64,000 nucleotides of DNA from Isochrysis galbana (lineage: Eukaryota > Haptophyta > Isochrysidales > Isochrysidaceae): contig CM030935.1 in assembly GCA_018136815.1 (NCBI GenBank), forward strand, positions 2,454,192 to 2,518,191, given 5' to 3'. Each line of letters opens with the position of its first letter. Within the stretch, counting starts at the first letter, position 1. The translations under genes were made by a program, and so were the position numbers. Shown here piece after piece: positions 10,983-21,059 of the stretch. The notes under the pieces were generated by a model. The model did not search any database, had not been told where the DNA came from, and was given only the letters and a program-made list of their open reading frames with translations.

Positions 10983-11165
10983 AGCAATAAAAAAAACATC
11001 TGAAGATTCTGGGCTACACACCTACTACGGTCTGGGATAGGTCTCCCTTCTCTACTTACATCGCCCTTAACTTCCCTCCCTCCACCTCTTCCCCTGCCCC
11101 CCTTCTTTCCTTTTTCTTCGGTTTCCGGGGTCCGGCCCTGGTGCGCTGCCACCTAGGGCCAGGTC
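10983..11165 (-). mobile_element. LINE-2 type 3' tail, minus orientation
   Basis: Reading the minus strand, the segment runs GGAAACCGAAGAAAAAGG ... TAGCCCAGAATCTTCAGATG plus a T-run. It matches the LINE-2 3' UTR at 10,230-10,380, the segment at 61,890-62,030 and the minus-strand piece at 52,555-52,740. No ORF accompanies it. Confidence 0.7.
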
Positions 11166-12195
11166 AGAGTTTCGCGCCGGACCCCCAAAAGTTTCGCGTG
11201 AAAGTTTCGCAAAAGTTGCTCACCGGCTAGCCAAGTTTCACAAAAGTTTTGCGTAGTTTCTTCGGATTACGGTTTAGGTTATTGGTTGTTGACAAGTTGA
11301 CCAGTTGTTGTTTGGAGCTGCATTACTATTGTTGCGCACGCACACCATCGGACATGGTAGTAATGGTAGGTAGCAGCAGCAGCAGCAGCAGCAGAGCGGC
11401 AGCGTAGCAGCAGCAGCGTCGTAGCAGAAAGGCGAAGTAGCAGCGTAGCAGCGTAGCAGCAGTAGCAGCTGCAGTATTGGATGGAGCTCACTACTCCCGA
11501 TTAAATTCCCACGTTTATCTTCAACGTACATTCTCTCACGCCAGTGGACGTCGTCCCACAGGCCGGTGGCCTCGACAGCGACGCATACCCTAACGAGCGA
11601 GAGCGAGCGGAAAGGGAGCACGGGGAGACCAGCACCCACGGAATATCTTGGGACCGGAGAATATTAATATTTTGGACGAAATCCCTTCGGTTGGCCGAGG
11701 AGAAGAGGACGGAGAGAGGAGAGAGAGAGAGGAGAGAGAGAGTCTCACAGAGCGACTGCAAAGCGTGAAGTCGAAGTCGTGCCTGTTTATTACCTTAAAC
11801 GAGCCAACAATTCTAGTAACAGTGAAAACAAAATTCGAATCGCAAATTTCGAGACCAAAATCTGCAAACCTGGGCTTGAGACCATGGGAAACGAATCTGT
11901 GTGTCTTGGGTGTCAGTAGCAACACGGGGAACTGTTCAATTGTGAGTGTGGGCACGTACCTTACACGAATATTATGCTTCATGCCTACGGCCTTCAGCTT
12001 CAGAAGGGCAGGAATACAACAAGAACAAGGTGAAAGCCGCCACGGGGAAGTCGCTCGCTGCGTGACGATGACCGCATTGGAAGTGACCTCAAGACTGCGT
12101 GAATGATGTCATGAAAATCATAATGATTAGCTTTGGCGGCTGGTTGGGTGGCCAGCATGCGCAGACAAATTCTGACAGATCCCCCTCCCCCCCCC
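11166..12195. other. Intergenic: AGTTTCGC words, GCA-rich stretch, no gene
   Basis: 11,166-11,262 repeats AAGTTTCGC/AAAGTTTCGC/AAAGTTGCTC words. 11,370-11,470 is an impure (AGC)n tract. 11,470-12,195 has overlapping ORFs without a recognisable domain and a (GA)-rich patch at 11,710-11,740. Confidence 0.5.
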
Positions 12196-12640
12196 CGAGT
12201 TTCGCGCAAGTTGCGCATAATGGGCTATTTTGGGCCCAAATTTCGCGAAAGTTTTTTCCCCACAAAAGTGGCCCAAGTTTCGAAATGAGTTTCACGAAAC
12301 TCTGACCTGGCCCTACTGCCACCTCCATCCCCACAAGAAAATCGCGGGATGCTGTCTGAACGGCCCGACGTGCCTCTTCCTCCATCCAGAGTGCGCGGCG
12401 GCCCTAATCGCGAAGCTGAGCGCAATAGTCCACGACACGGCCCATCCGCAACGCCCTAGACTAACCTTTGACTCCACGCTTGGATACCCAGGTGAAGGAC
12501 CGATCCGGGTCGCCTCATACAACATCAACGGCACCAAAGGCGGCAGACTTGCCGCGGTGCTGTCCCAAGCGCGTAAGGCGGGAGTAGACATACTCTTGCT
12601 TCAAGAGCTGCACGCGAACTATCAGTAAACTGATAGGGTC

Positions 12641-12769
12641 ATGGAGCGCGCGCCGCCGCCCTCCCTCGCTGCCGCTGCCCTCGCCGAGATGGACGAAGGC
12701 TTGAGTGACACGCCGCTGTCGCCGAAGCGACCGCGACAGGACGAACACCAACCCGGAGACCCCGGGTGA
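12641..12769 (+). CDS. 'MERA' ORF, short copy inside LINE-1
   Basis: ATG at 12,641 begins MERAPPPSLAAAALAEMDEG and includes SPKRPRQDEHQ before a stop near 12,769. It starts four bases after a perfect hairpin, CTATCAG-TAAA-CTGATAG (12,619-12,636). It resembles the longer ORF at 8,295-8,822. It is probably a retroelement ORF1 fragment; function is unknown. Confidence 0.45.
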   Translation: MERAPPPSLAAAALAEMDEGLSDTPLSPKRPRQDEHQPGDPG

Positions 12770-14183
12770 AGAGGTAGACGACGCATGGGGCAACGCCAAA
12801 AGGGCGGTGGCCACATACCTTTTGTGGGCGACGCGACAGGGCAAAGAGCATCAAGCGATAGCTAGAGCGATCGACGAGCTTGCGCTGCTAGGAATTGAGC
12901 TCGACGAAGGAGAGCCAGACGCCCGGAAACTAGACAGGATCCGCGAACTCAACGCCACGATAGATACAATTCGGAAAAAGTCTAGGCCCACGAACAAAGA
13001 AAGCTTCGACTCCCTCAAGCATGAGGAGAGAATGACGAAAGAGTTCTTCCAGAAGTTCCAATCCCGGGCATCCAATAGCGCTATACCGGAACTATACGTT
13101 ACGGGCGACTGGAACGCCCCGGGCGACGACACAAGGGGCACGACCACCGACGATGAAGAGATACGCAAAGAGCTCCGCAAATACTACGTATGGCTATACC
13201 AAGAGAGACCAAACGTGAGGGACCGCGATCTGGAGGCGGTGATGGAAACGCACCCCATGAATGCATGGGATAGAGACGCAATAGAGGGGAGGATTACCAT
13301 GGAGGAACTACTGGACGCCATAGCGCAGATGGGCAGCGGCAAAAGCGCGGGACCGGACGCGCTACCGGCGGAATTCTATAAAAGCTTCGTAGAAACAGTC
13401 AAGCACGACTTCCTAAGAGTATTGAACCACGCACTCGATCAAGGGCACCTGAACGTGTCTATGAGGGAAGGAGACATAATACTCTTGTATAAAAAAGGGG
13501 ACACGCGGGATCCCAGAAACTATAGACCTATCACGTTGCTACAAAGCGACTACAAAATCTTAGCCAAAATACTCACGAACAGGTTGAAAACGGTTATCGG
13601 AAACATTATTTCGAGAGACCAACTGGGCTTCGTCCCACATCGACTAATAGGCGAAGCTACCCACTTGCTACAACTTACACACGCGTATTTAGAAGAAACG
13701 GGGGAACCCGGTCTCCTCCTAGCGCTGGACTGGGAAAAAGCCTTTGACAGAGTTAATTGGGAATTCTATCACCTCGTACTCGAAAAGCTAAAATTCGGGA
13801 AGGACTTCCGTAGATACGCGAAGGCTCTAACCAACACCGAAGCGAAGCCCATACGATACATCAAGGCCAACGGAGGCAGAAGCTTCCCATTCAATGTAGC
13901 GAGCGGGGTTCCTCAAGGATGCCCTCTATCGCCGCTGGCCTTTCTACTAACGGCGGAAGTGCTCGCCCGGGCGATCAACGAAGACGACGAAATAGAAGGG
14001 ATCACTGTTAACGGAGCCGAACTCAAAATAAGCCAGTTCGCGGACGACACGCAGCTTATGGCGGCCGACTACGGCAGCCTGGCACGCTCGCTCGAATGGG
14101 TAGAGAGATACGCGGCGGCCTCATGTGGCAAGCCTAACGACCAGAAATTCGAAGGGCAGGCACGGGACCCAGCCCCTAGGTAG
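12705..14183 (+). pseudogene. Non-LTR reverse transcriptase (LINE-1 ORF2, truncated)
   Basis: The frame encodes a linker, then a reverse transcriptase. Motifs in order are LLYKKGDTRDPRNYRPITLL (fingers), DQLGFVPHR, LLALDWEKAFDRVNWEF (palm motif A), SGVPQGCPLSPLAFLL (motif B) and ISQFADDTQLMA (motif C, FADD catalytic aspartates). After about WVERYAAASCGKPNDQKFEG the frame jumps straight into 3' UTR sequence, so the thumb-to-zinc-finger part present at 7.0-7.7 kb has been lost. The polymerase core looks intact, but without its own endonuclease the copy is unlikely to move by itself. Confidence 0.85.
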
Positions 14184-14313
14184 AGCACGAGGGGACGCGC
14201 CGCAAGGCAGGTGGAGGAGTGGTAAGGAAAGCGGGCGTGGCTACAGGGAGATTGTGCAGGGTCGCGCGCGCGGCGAGAATGTTAAGAAAAATTTTTTTAG
14301 TCGTAGTCAAGTC

Positions 14314-15096
14314 AACTAAGTTTATACTTGGTTGACCCATGGGGGGGCACGAGCCCCCCCCTCTCTCCACTCCTCCCTACCATGGGGGAGGAACCACCCG
14401 TCCTCCTGGCATGCCTGATGGCTTGCCAGGAGGCCACTGCCCTACTGACTCACTCCCTTCCCCACAGGCTCGCCCCATTCGCTCATCTTGCTGGCCCCTC
14501 GTGGCCAGCCCATCGCTCCAACCCCCCCTCCCCCCTTGCCCCTTGGTCGACAGGCAGACGGGTGCAAAGTGGGAGAGTGGGGGCCCCAGAGGCTCAGGAG
14601 CGCCAGCGAGGGAGAGGCAGGGAGGCCAGGGCCTAGTGGCAGTCCCAGCCTCCTCTGCCCCCTGAGCTGGCCTCCAGGAGCCTCCAGGGGCCGCCAGAGG
14701 GCAGCTGGAGGCCTGCCGCAGGCACGCCATCGCGCGTGCCGCAGGGGAGGGGGGAGAGAGCGCGGAGAAGGAGCTCCGCCCACCGAAAAATCGGTAAGTC
14801 CCGCTCCTGTTTACAGGATATAAGTCGGGACAGAGTCGGCCGCCCACTCGGAGACGCAGGAGGAAGGGGGAAGGGGGGGAAAGATCACCGGGGGGAGGCG
14901 CGGGCCACCAGACCATATCTAAGCCCTTCACCTTCACCCCTATCCCCCTAGTAGTGTACGGGGGGAGCCGCCTGATGGCGGGGGGAGAAGGGCCGGGGGA
15001 GTGGGGGTGTAGAAAGTATGCTACGTACTACGTACTACGTGCACTAGGTAGTGGTTCCATTCACCGCGAGTGCGGTAAGAATATTAAAAGATTTTC
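14314..15096 (+). mobile_element. Family A retroelement, copy A2 (complete)
   Basis: TAGTCGTAGTCAAGTC occurs at 14298-14313 and 15097-15112, a 16-bp target-site duplication. Head, hairpin, body and tail (GCGGTAAGAATATTAAAAG plus TTTT) match A1, with small insertions in the body. It inserted just beyond the poly(T) end of the LINE-1 copy. Confidence 0.85.
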
Positions 15097-15250
15097 TAGT
15101 CGTAGTCAAGTCGGACCCCTGACTACCATGGTCAAGTCATGCCATAGCCTCTGACTATGGACTACTAGTCATGGATAGCCCTCTGCCCTCTGACTATTGG
15201 CTACTAGTCATACCATGGGAGCTTGACTATGCGTCTGAATATAGTCGTTA
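15097..15250. repeat. Cluster of TAGTC/GACTA words with inverted repeats
   Basis: Within about 150 bp the words GACTA, TAGTC, CTAGTCAT and CATGG recur in both orientations, for example GACTATGGACTACTAGTC, and could form several small hairpins. The start overlaps the A2 duplication. Function is unknown. Confidence 0.5.
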
Positions 15251-15439
15251 TTTAAGTCATGTACGCTAGAGATCTACGTGAAGTTGTGAAGCTCGGCCCC
15301 CCCCGGCACGTTTCAAACTCTTTCAGAGAAAGGTCCGTACCCCGATGAAAACTTGTTAATAAAGTAGGAGTACTCTCAGGAGTTTCTCGCATCTTTCCGG
15401 ATTCATCCGTCGCCATCGTGGAGCTTGAAAGACTGAGAG

Positions 15440-16576
15440 ATGGGCGCCATGCTTGGCCGATGCACGGCACAGCCCAAGCACCCGGTACCGTGTGCTGTCA
15501 AGTGCCAGCGCTGGGAGCTTGTGCGACGTCCGGCAGGCCTCGTATCGCTCGACGACTTTGTGCTGCGGGATGAAACCATTAAATGCGACGATCTGGAAGA
15601 TGGAGAGGTGGTGGTCCAGTGCGAGATGCTATCCGTGGATGCGTTCCTCAGGACGATGCTGGACGAGGAGGCCTTTCATGGAGGCATCAAGCTTGGTTCG
15701 ACAGTTCCAGCCCTTGGATATGGTCGAGTCATCGCTTCAGCAAATCCAAAGCTTCCGTGCGGCATGCGTGTTGCCGGTATGCTTGGGGCTCAAGATGTCG
15801 CCAGATTAAAGCGTCAAGAGGCACAAGCTCTCATGGCTAAGCCTTCGCTCCCATACGTCAAAGATTCTCATTCATTGGGTCTGCTCAGTCTTAGCTGTGG
15901 GCTCACAGCGTGGATGGGCATTTATGCCGTGGCCAAGCCCCCTCGGCGAGGTGAAAATGTGGTGGTTAGCGGAGCTGCTGGCGCTACTGGCAGCGTCGCG
16001 GCGCAGCTTGCCAAGGTCACCGGGGCACGAGTATTTGGTATTGCAGGTGGACCTCAAAAAAGTGTGTATGTGACACGGACACTTGGGCTTGCCGGAGCTG
16101 TGGACTACAAGAACAAGGAGAAAAGCGTTTCAGAACAGATCAAGCAGCTTTGCCCAGATGGGGTGGACTTTTATTTCGATACGGTCGGTGGTGAGACACT
16201 CGACGCCGTGCTGAGCAACATTCGCCAGGGCGCTCGCATTGTCATCTGTGGCGCATCCTCGCAATACAACGGCAATCTCAACGTGGGTACCGTACATGGC
16301 CCCAGCGAATACCTGAAGTTGGCTGAACGCAATGCGTCTATGATTGGCTTCACCGTGTTCGCTCACATGAGACGAGTTCCGTTTGCTCTTATACATATCC
16401 TCTGGCTACTCTTTCGTCACAAAATCTTCCTTACGGAGCAAATTGAGCATGGCATATCATCGTTTGCCCCAGCAATGGTCAAGATGTTTACAGGCGGTCA
16501 CATTGGCAAGCTACTAGTACAAATTGCTGATGCCACGCCGATGAGTAGCGCACCGCTGAGGAGCAAGGTTGCTTGA
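15440..16576 (+). CDS. MDR-superfamily NAD(P)H-dependent alkenal/prostaglandin reductase-like
   Basis: A 378-aa intronless ORF. It belongs to the medium-chain dehydrogenase/reductase superfamily, zinc-independent branch, whose members (2-alkenal reductases, prostaglandin reductase 1) reduce activated C=C bonds with NADPH. The visible signature is the dinucleotide-binding loop VVSGAAGATGSVAAQLAKV near residue 172. Supporting segments are VDAFLRTML near the N-terminus, GLTAWMGIYAVAKP and VDFYFDTVGGETLDAVL. Catalytic-zinc cysteines are absent, as expected. ATG at 15,440 is preceded by a C-run at 15,297-15,304. Length fits the family (about 330-380 aa). The substrate cannot be told from sequence. 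No membrane segment or clear transit peptide is evident. Confidence 0.9.
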   Translation: MGAMLGRCTAQPKHPVPCAVKCQRWELVRRPAGLVSLDDFVLRDETIKCDDLEDGEVVVQCEMLSVDAFLRTMLDEEAFHGGIKLGSTVPALGYGRVIASANPKLPCGMRVAGMLGAQDVARLKRQEAQALMAKPSLPYVKDSHSLGLLSLSCGLTAWMGIYAVAKPPRRGENVVVSGAAGATGSVAAQLAKVTGARVFGIAGGPQKSVYVTRTLGLAGAVDYKNKEKSVSEQIKQLCPDGVDFYFDTVGGETLDAVLSNIRQGARIVICGASSQYNGNLNVGTVHGPSEYLKLAERNASMIGFTVFAHMRRVPFALIHILWLLFRHKIFLTEQIEHGISSFAPAMVKMFTGGHIGKLLVQIADATPMSSAPLRSKVA

Positions 16577-16629
16577 GGATTCAAGAAGGTGTGAAGTCTA
16601 CGGGTTGGCATGACATCCGCTCGATCGAC

Positions 16630-16815
16630 TCGCGAATGAGGCATAGGGCTTTGAGGCTATCAGGCGTCGGTGAGTTCGGGTATGCGAATAGTCTGTCTTT
16701 GATTTTTTGAGTTGTCGATCTATCATAGGCATAGGCGATGGCGTGAGCCGGTACGGTAGGTGCGTGGTCTTTATAGCTAGCGGTAGTAGCCTGAATCTTC
16801 AGATGTGTTTTTTTA
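16630..16815. mobile_element. Chimeric LINE scrap
   Basis: 16,635-16,725 is a minus-strand piece of LINE-1 ORF2 (RSTTQKIKDRLFAYPN). It is joined without spacer to 16,726-16,815, a plus-oriented tail GGCGATGGCGTGAGCCGGTA ... GTAGCCTGAATCTTCAGATG plus T-run. The latter is also present at 53,245-53,335. The join of two lineages in opposite orientation suggests template switching or nested insertion. Confidence 0.6.
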
Positions 16816-17047
16816 GGCGTTTGCGGCGTTCCCCCATTTTTTTCCCTCACCCCCACAGCTTTCGTAGAAAATAGACGTCGTCTAAGACGAGTAGCACACT
16901 TGCCCTTGCCTTGCCGCGCAATTCTAGATTCTAATTCTAGGACAATTCCTTGTTATTTCATTATTAGCCATCCTGCCAGTAGCGTGAATTCAGGCTGTCA
17001 CAGGTGGCCAAGAGGGCATTGAATCCTACAGAGTACCCAAACACAAC

Positions 17048-17798
17048 TAAGTTTATACTTGGTTCGCCGGGCATGGGGGGTCACGAGCCCCCCCCTCTCT
17101 CCACTCCTCCCCTGCCGTGGGGGAGGAACCACCCATCCTCCTAGCATGCCTGATGGCTTGCCAGGAGCCCACTGCCCTGCTGACCCACTCTCCCACTGAC
17201 AGGCACGCCTGGTTCGCTCGTCCTGGCCCCTCGTGGCCAGCCCATCGCTCCACCCCCCCTCCCCCCCTGGTCGACAGGCAGACAGGTGCAGATTGGGGGC
17301 CCTAGAGGCTCAGGAGCGCCAGCGAGGGAGAGGCAGGGGAGGCCAGGGCCCAGCCCCAGCCTCCTCTGCCCCCAGAGCTGGCCTCCAGGAGCCTGCAGGG
17401 GTCGCCAGGGGCAGCTGCAGGCCTGCCGCAGGCGCGCCATCGCGCGTGCCGCAGGAGAGGGGAGAGAGAGCGCGCGGAGAAGGGGGTGGGCGGAGCGAGA
17501 GCTCCGCTCACCGAAAAATAGGTAAGTCCCACACATGTTTACAGGATAAGTCGGCGCTGAGACCGCCGCCCACTCGGAGACACAGGAGGAGGGGGGGGAA
17601 TGATCACCGGGGGGAGGCGCGGGCCACCGGACCATATCTAGCAGCCCTTCACCCCTATCCCCCTAGTAGTGCACGGGGGGAGTCGCCTTATGGCAGGGGG
17701 GGAAGGGCCGGGGGAGCGGGGGTGTAGAAAGTTTTCCTACGTGAATAAAGAGTAGAGGGTCCACGGCCGCATGTGCGGTGAGAATATTAAAAGGTTTA
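17048..17798 (+). mobile_element. Family A retroelement, copy A3 (complete)
   Basis: ACAGAGTACCCAAACACAAC occurs upstream (17028-17047) and downstream (17800-17819), giving a target-site duplication of up to 20 bp; the exact edge is ambiguous because the head also begins with AAC. The head has GGTTCGCC instead of GGTTGACC. The tail reads GTGCGGTGAGAATATTAAAAG. An independent tail of the same subtype, with CCACGGCCGC upstream, lies on the minus strand at 58,203-58,245. Confidence 0.83.
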
Positions 17799-18035
17799 TA
17801 CAGAGTACCCAAACACAACACAAAACGTCATGACAAAGTAAGACCATGATTTTCATCATTTGGTTAACTTTATCCTTGCGCCAACGGTAGGGTAACCATG
17901 CGTCATTCCTCATGCCTACGGTGTTATTATTCCGGAGACGCTGGAGCTATGCAAAATGCACGATGGGGAAGTGAAGACCAAAATGTAATGCTCAATGCCG
18001 TCATCACTATGTCAAAATGGGTTGATGACATTTGG

Positions 18036-18782
18036 TTACCGGCCCTCCAGCTCTCGGAATTTTGCAAGAAGAGGATCCTCTGGTGCGAGAGCGGCATCAG
18101 ACGCATATTCATTTGCGGCTCGTGCTCCGCTTGCAGCCGCACGGCTGGCGATCGCCGACTTGAAGGACGCCTCAAGCTCCTGGGCCCGTGACGACAGCAC
18201 GTCAACGGAGCGCTTCATTGCCTCAGTGCGCGACACCGCCTCTCCAAGTACTTTCTCTGCCTCCTCCAGTCTTTCTAACATCGCCTTGCGCTCAACCAGG
18301 AGATCGCGTGCTGCATTCTCGTCTCCATCGCGCAATTTCTTCTCAGCTGCTGCGTATATATCGGACGCCCTTGCGCGTAGCTGCTCCACCAGCCTGAGTT
18401 GCGACCGTTCTGCATCCATGCAGATCGCAACGCCCGATTCCGCTTCAGCTAGCTCCTCGGTGAGCTGTTGAGCAAGGAGCCGTGTCTGACGATCCAGACC
18501 CAATTGCGTCAGCTGCTCTTCACGCTCGCGTTGCTCACGCCGGTTCGACCCGATCGAGCTGCCGAGGGAAGCTCCCCATAGGGCGCCAAAGGGACCAGCA
18601 ATCAATCCACCGAGAACTGCGCCGCCAATCGCGCCATCACGGCCCTCATCCCGACGGATGGGGCCAAGTGCGCAAGGGGCCCACGTGCGGACGAACCTCG
18701 CCTCTGAGCGGTGCACTACCACCGGCCCCGGCCCCGGCGTGAGTGCTAGCGCGAGGCAGAGCAAGGGCAGCCCAAGCGCCAT
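18036..18782 (-). CDS. PspA/IM30-like coiled-coil protein with signal peptide and glycine zipper
   Basis: A 248-aa intronless ORF. Residues 1-22 (MALGLPLLCLALALTPG...) form a signal peptide or anchor. Residues about 48-80 form a glycine-rich hydrophobic zipper (GAIGGAVLGGLIAGPFGALW). The rest is a long charged coiled coil with RDGDENAARDLLVERKAML, resembling the helical core of PspA/Vipp1 (IM30) membrane-remodelling proteins. The family acts on plastid or plasma membranes; the signal peptide suits routing to a complex plastid or the secretory system. The assignment rests on this one segment and the coiled-coil pattern, so other coiled-coil families are possible. Confidence 0.7.
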   Translation of the reverse strand: MALGLPLLCLALALTPGPGPVVVHRSEARFVRTWAPCALGPIRRDEGRDGAIGGAVLGGLIAGPFGALWGASLGSSIGSNRREQREREEQLTQLGLDRQTRLLAQQLTEELAEAESGVAICMDAERSQLRLVEQLRARASDIYAAAEKKLRDGDENAARDLLVERKAMLERLEEAEKVLGEAVSRTEAMKRSVDVLSSRAQELEASFKSAIASRAAASGARAANEYASDAALAPEDPLLAKFRELEGR

Positions 18783-18799
18783 CTCGCACGAGGAGGGAG

Positions 18800-20180
18800 T
18801 CTCTGAAGTTCTTCTTTTCAGGAGAACGCAGAGAGGATAAAAATTAAAGTAAACGGTATCCCGCTATCCCTCTAGACGAGTAGCGTTAGAACTTATAGCG
18901 TCGTAGGACATCTTGTTGGCTAGCATTCCTAGCCACATTGGCTTCGACGAGAATTTCGAGAATTTTTTTTAGAAAATTTGGGTCCACCATCGAAATAAAA
19001 ATTTTGACCGAAATTTGGGTCACGCGGGAGCGAAATTTGCAAGCCCGCAGCCGGATGACGCCCGCGAGCAACCCATCACCCATCATCGGCCGGCCCCTCG
19101 AGGAGGAAGCGGCCGAGATCGAGATGGGTCTTGACAGAAGGCGAGGACGTGGAGGGCAGCCTCTCAGGGTAGAGCCCTCGCCCCCTCGACCATCGGAAGG
19201 GGTGGCTTTGCACTCGGAGTCCGAGGCGCTTGACGATGAGGAACAGAGCGAAAGCGGGGAGGAGGAGGAGGAGACGGAGACGGAAGACGGAAGGAGAGGA
19301 GGAAGTGGAAACCTCGGAAGACGAGCTGGAGAGGGCAATGTAGGAAGATGGGAGGACTCGGGAAGACAGGGAGCGGCGCAGCCGTGCTGGGACGGAAGCA
19401 GGAGGGGGACAGAGCGGCACACCGCAGTGCCCCCTCCGCAAAACAAGCTACGTTCTTACCCTTACCCGGGCAAGCGGAGCTGCACTGCTCGCGGTGGGTG
19501 GTGGGTGAGTGCGAGGTCGTGGAGGGAGCTCGCGGCGACGACCGGGTGCGCATATGCTGGGAGGCAACGAGAGGCAGTGGCGCAGCCGCCACCGTGACGC
19601 GAACAAAGCGCTGGGTGCAGACCACCTCACTGAAGAAGACAGGGCAGCGTAGAACTAGTGGAGAAGAAGCCGGCCTGGGCGTGAAGGGTGAAGCCGGCCT
19701 GGGCGTGAAGGGTGAAGCCGGCCTGGGCGTGAAGGGTGAAGCCGGCCTGGGCGTGAAGGGTGAAGCCGGCCTGGGCGTGAAGGGTGAAGCCGGCCTGGGC
19801 GTGAAGGGTGAAGCCGGCCTGGGCGTGAAGTTTCGTTTGTGATAGATGTGTAGCAGGTGAACAGCGTGTCTGTGCTTAGGTGTTTGGATTTGGAGGAAGG
19901 TGCGTCTGTGGTGTGACGGTGTTTTGTGTCCGCTTATAGGGCGGTCAAACACGGCTTTTTAAGTACTAATATGGGGTGGGGGGGTCGAGATTTTTGACCG
20001 TGAGCGGAAAGCCCCGGCGAAAGCGGCTCGGAGGGTCTCCGCGCCTTTTCAGAGTCCTAGTCCGAAAAGACGGTGCGAAGTCCCGTCTCCCTTCTGAACC
20101 CCCCCCCCTTGCACACGCTCTGGCGGCTCACACGAGCCGAACTGGACGTCGCTCCCACTGAGAGATGTGTTTCGTTCACT
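18800..20180. other. Intergenic with 24-bp minisatellite
   Basis: Overlapping ORFs on both strands run through 18,900-19,850, but none has a recognisable domain and the longest owe their length to the minisatellite. 19,936-19,960 carries AGGGCGGTCAAACACGGCTT, a variant of the word at the left end of repeat F. 19,970-20,160 is unrecognised. Confidence 0.45.
19668..19833 (+). repeat. Minisatellite, 24-bp unit, about 7 copies
   Basis: Seven near-identical head-to-tail 24-bp units translate in one plus frame as (GEAGLGVK)n and in one minus frame as (FTPRPASP)n. Because 24 is a multiple of three, both strands stay open; this does not by itself show coding. Confidence 0.9.
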
Positions 20181-20195
20181 TAAAAGGTGCCTAGA

Positions 20196-20947
20196 GAACT
20201 AAGTTTATACTTAGTTCGCCCATGGGGGGGCACGAGCCCCCCTCTCTCTCCACTCCTCCCCTGCCATGGGGGAGGAACCACCCACTCTCCCACTCTCCTG
20301 GCACGCCTGATCGCCTGATGGCCTGCCAGGAGCACACTGCCATGCTGACCCATCCCTCTCCCCACAGGGACGCCTGATTCGCCCGCCATGGCCTGTCGTG
20401 GCCAGCCCATCTCTCTGACCAGCCCCTCCTCCCCCTGGGCCCCCCTGTTCAGGACCCCCCAGCTGACGAATTGGGATGGCCCATAGGGCCTGAGGGCAAT
20501 GAGGAGGGTGGCAAGCCGGCGGCAGGCGCGGCTGAAGAGACGACTTCGGAGACGCTGACGGGCTGAAGCCCGTCAGCAGAGGAAGGCGGGCAGGCGGGCT
20601 TGAGCGAGGGCGAGGACGGCGGCGAGAGCGACATCGAGGGCGGAATCGACGACATACCGAGTAGGGCCCGTGGCAGAGTGACGGCAAACGATAAGATCGC
20701 GAACGTACAGGCAATGACGGGGGTAGAGGCTTGGCGGCGTGTCGGAAACAAGAAACAAGCCTCGCCGGTACCTCCCTGGTCACAGAAGCGACAACAGCAG
20801 GTTGGCTAAGAGCAGGCGCGACACCCGAGGGAACAAGAGCGGCGTGCCGCTGCTTATGGTCCCCGTCAGGCATGGCGGGATTCCGGGACGGAAAAGTTAT
20901 GTCCAATTAGCTAGTGGGGTTGGCTAGGATATAACATTGATTTATTA
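20196..20947 (+). mobile_element. Family A retroelement, copy A4 with a different tail
   Basis: TTAAAAGGTGCCTAGA occurs at 20180-20195 and 20948-20963, a 16-bp target-site duplication. The first about 240 bp match the family A head and body (hairpin, GGGGGAGGAACCACCCA, CCTGCCAGGAG). The remainder differs from A1-A3 and ends with CCAATTAGCTAGTGGGGTTG ... AACATTGATTTATTATT instead of the GTAAGAATATT tail. The same alternative tail stands alone at 24,655-24,745. Confidence 0.8.
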
Positions 20948-21059
20948 TTAAAAGGTGCCTAGACATCTATTAAATTAGGGGTCCGACGCCCCATATTGCC
21001 TATTAAGCAAATTTCAAACCCTGGTGCCCCAGCGATGACGTCCGCGCATGCACATGCGC

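Larger units (their letters stand above)
12196..14297 (+). mobile_element. LINE-1 copy with endonuclease start and reverse transcriptase, internally deleted
   Basis: A cluster of AGTTTCGC/AAGTTGC words (12,196-12,300) is followed by an ORF that reaches the N-terminal part of an APE-type endonuclease (IRVASYNINGTKGGRLAAVL, then LLLQELHANYQ and a stop at 12,626). A 'MERA' segment (ATG 12,641) intervenes. The reverse transcriptase frame follows (12,705-14,183), and the 3' UTR (14,165-14,297) ends GCGGCGAGAATGTTAAGAAA plus a T-run. The middle of the endonuclease and the zinc-binding C-terminus are missing, so the copy is defective. Family A copy A2 sits directly at its 3' end. Confidence 0.85.

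Noticed and set aside
18938..19952. 219-aa plus and 262-aa minus ORFs
   Set aside because: Low complexity, overlapping, and extended by a 24-bp minisatellite that keeps all frames open; no domain in either.
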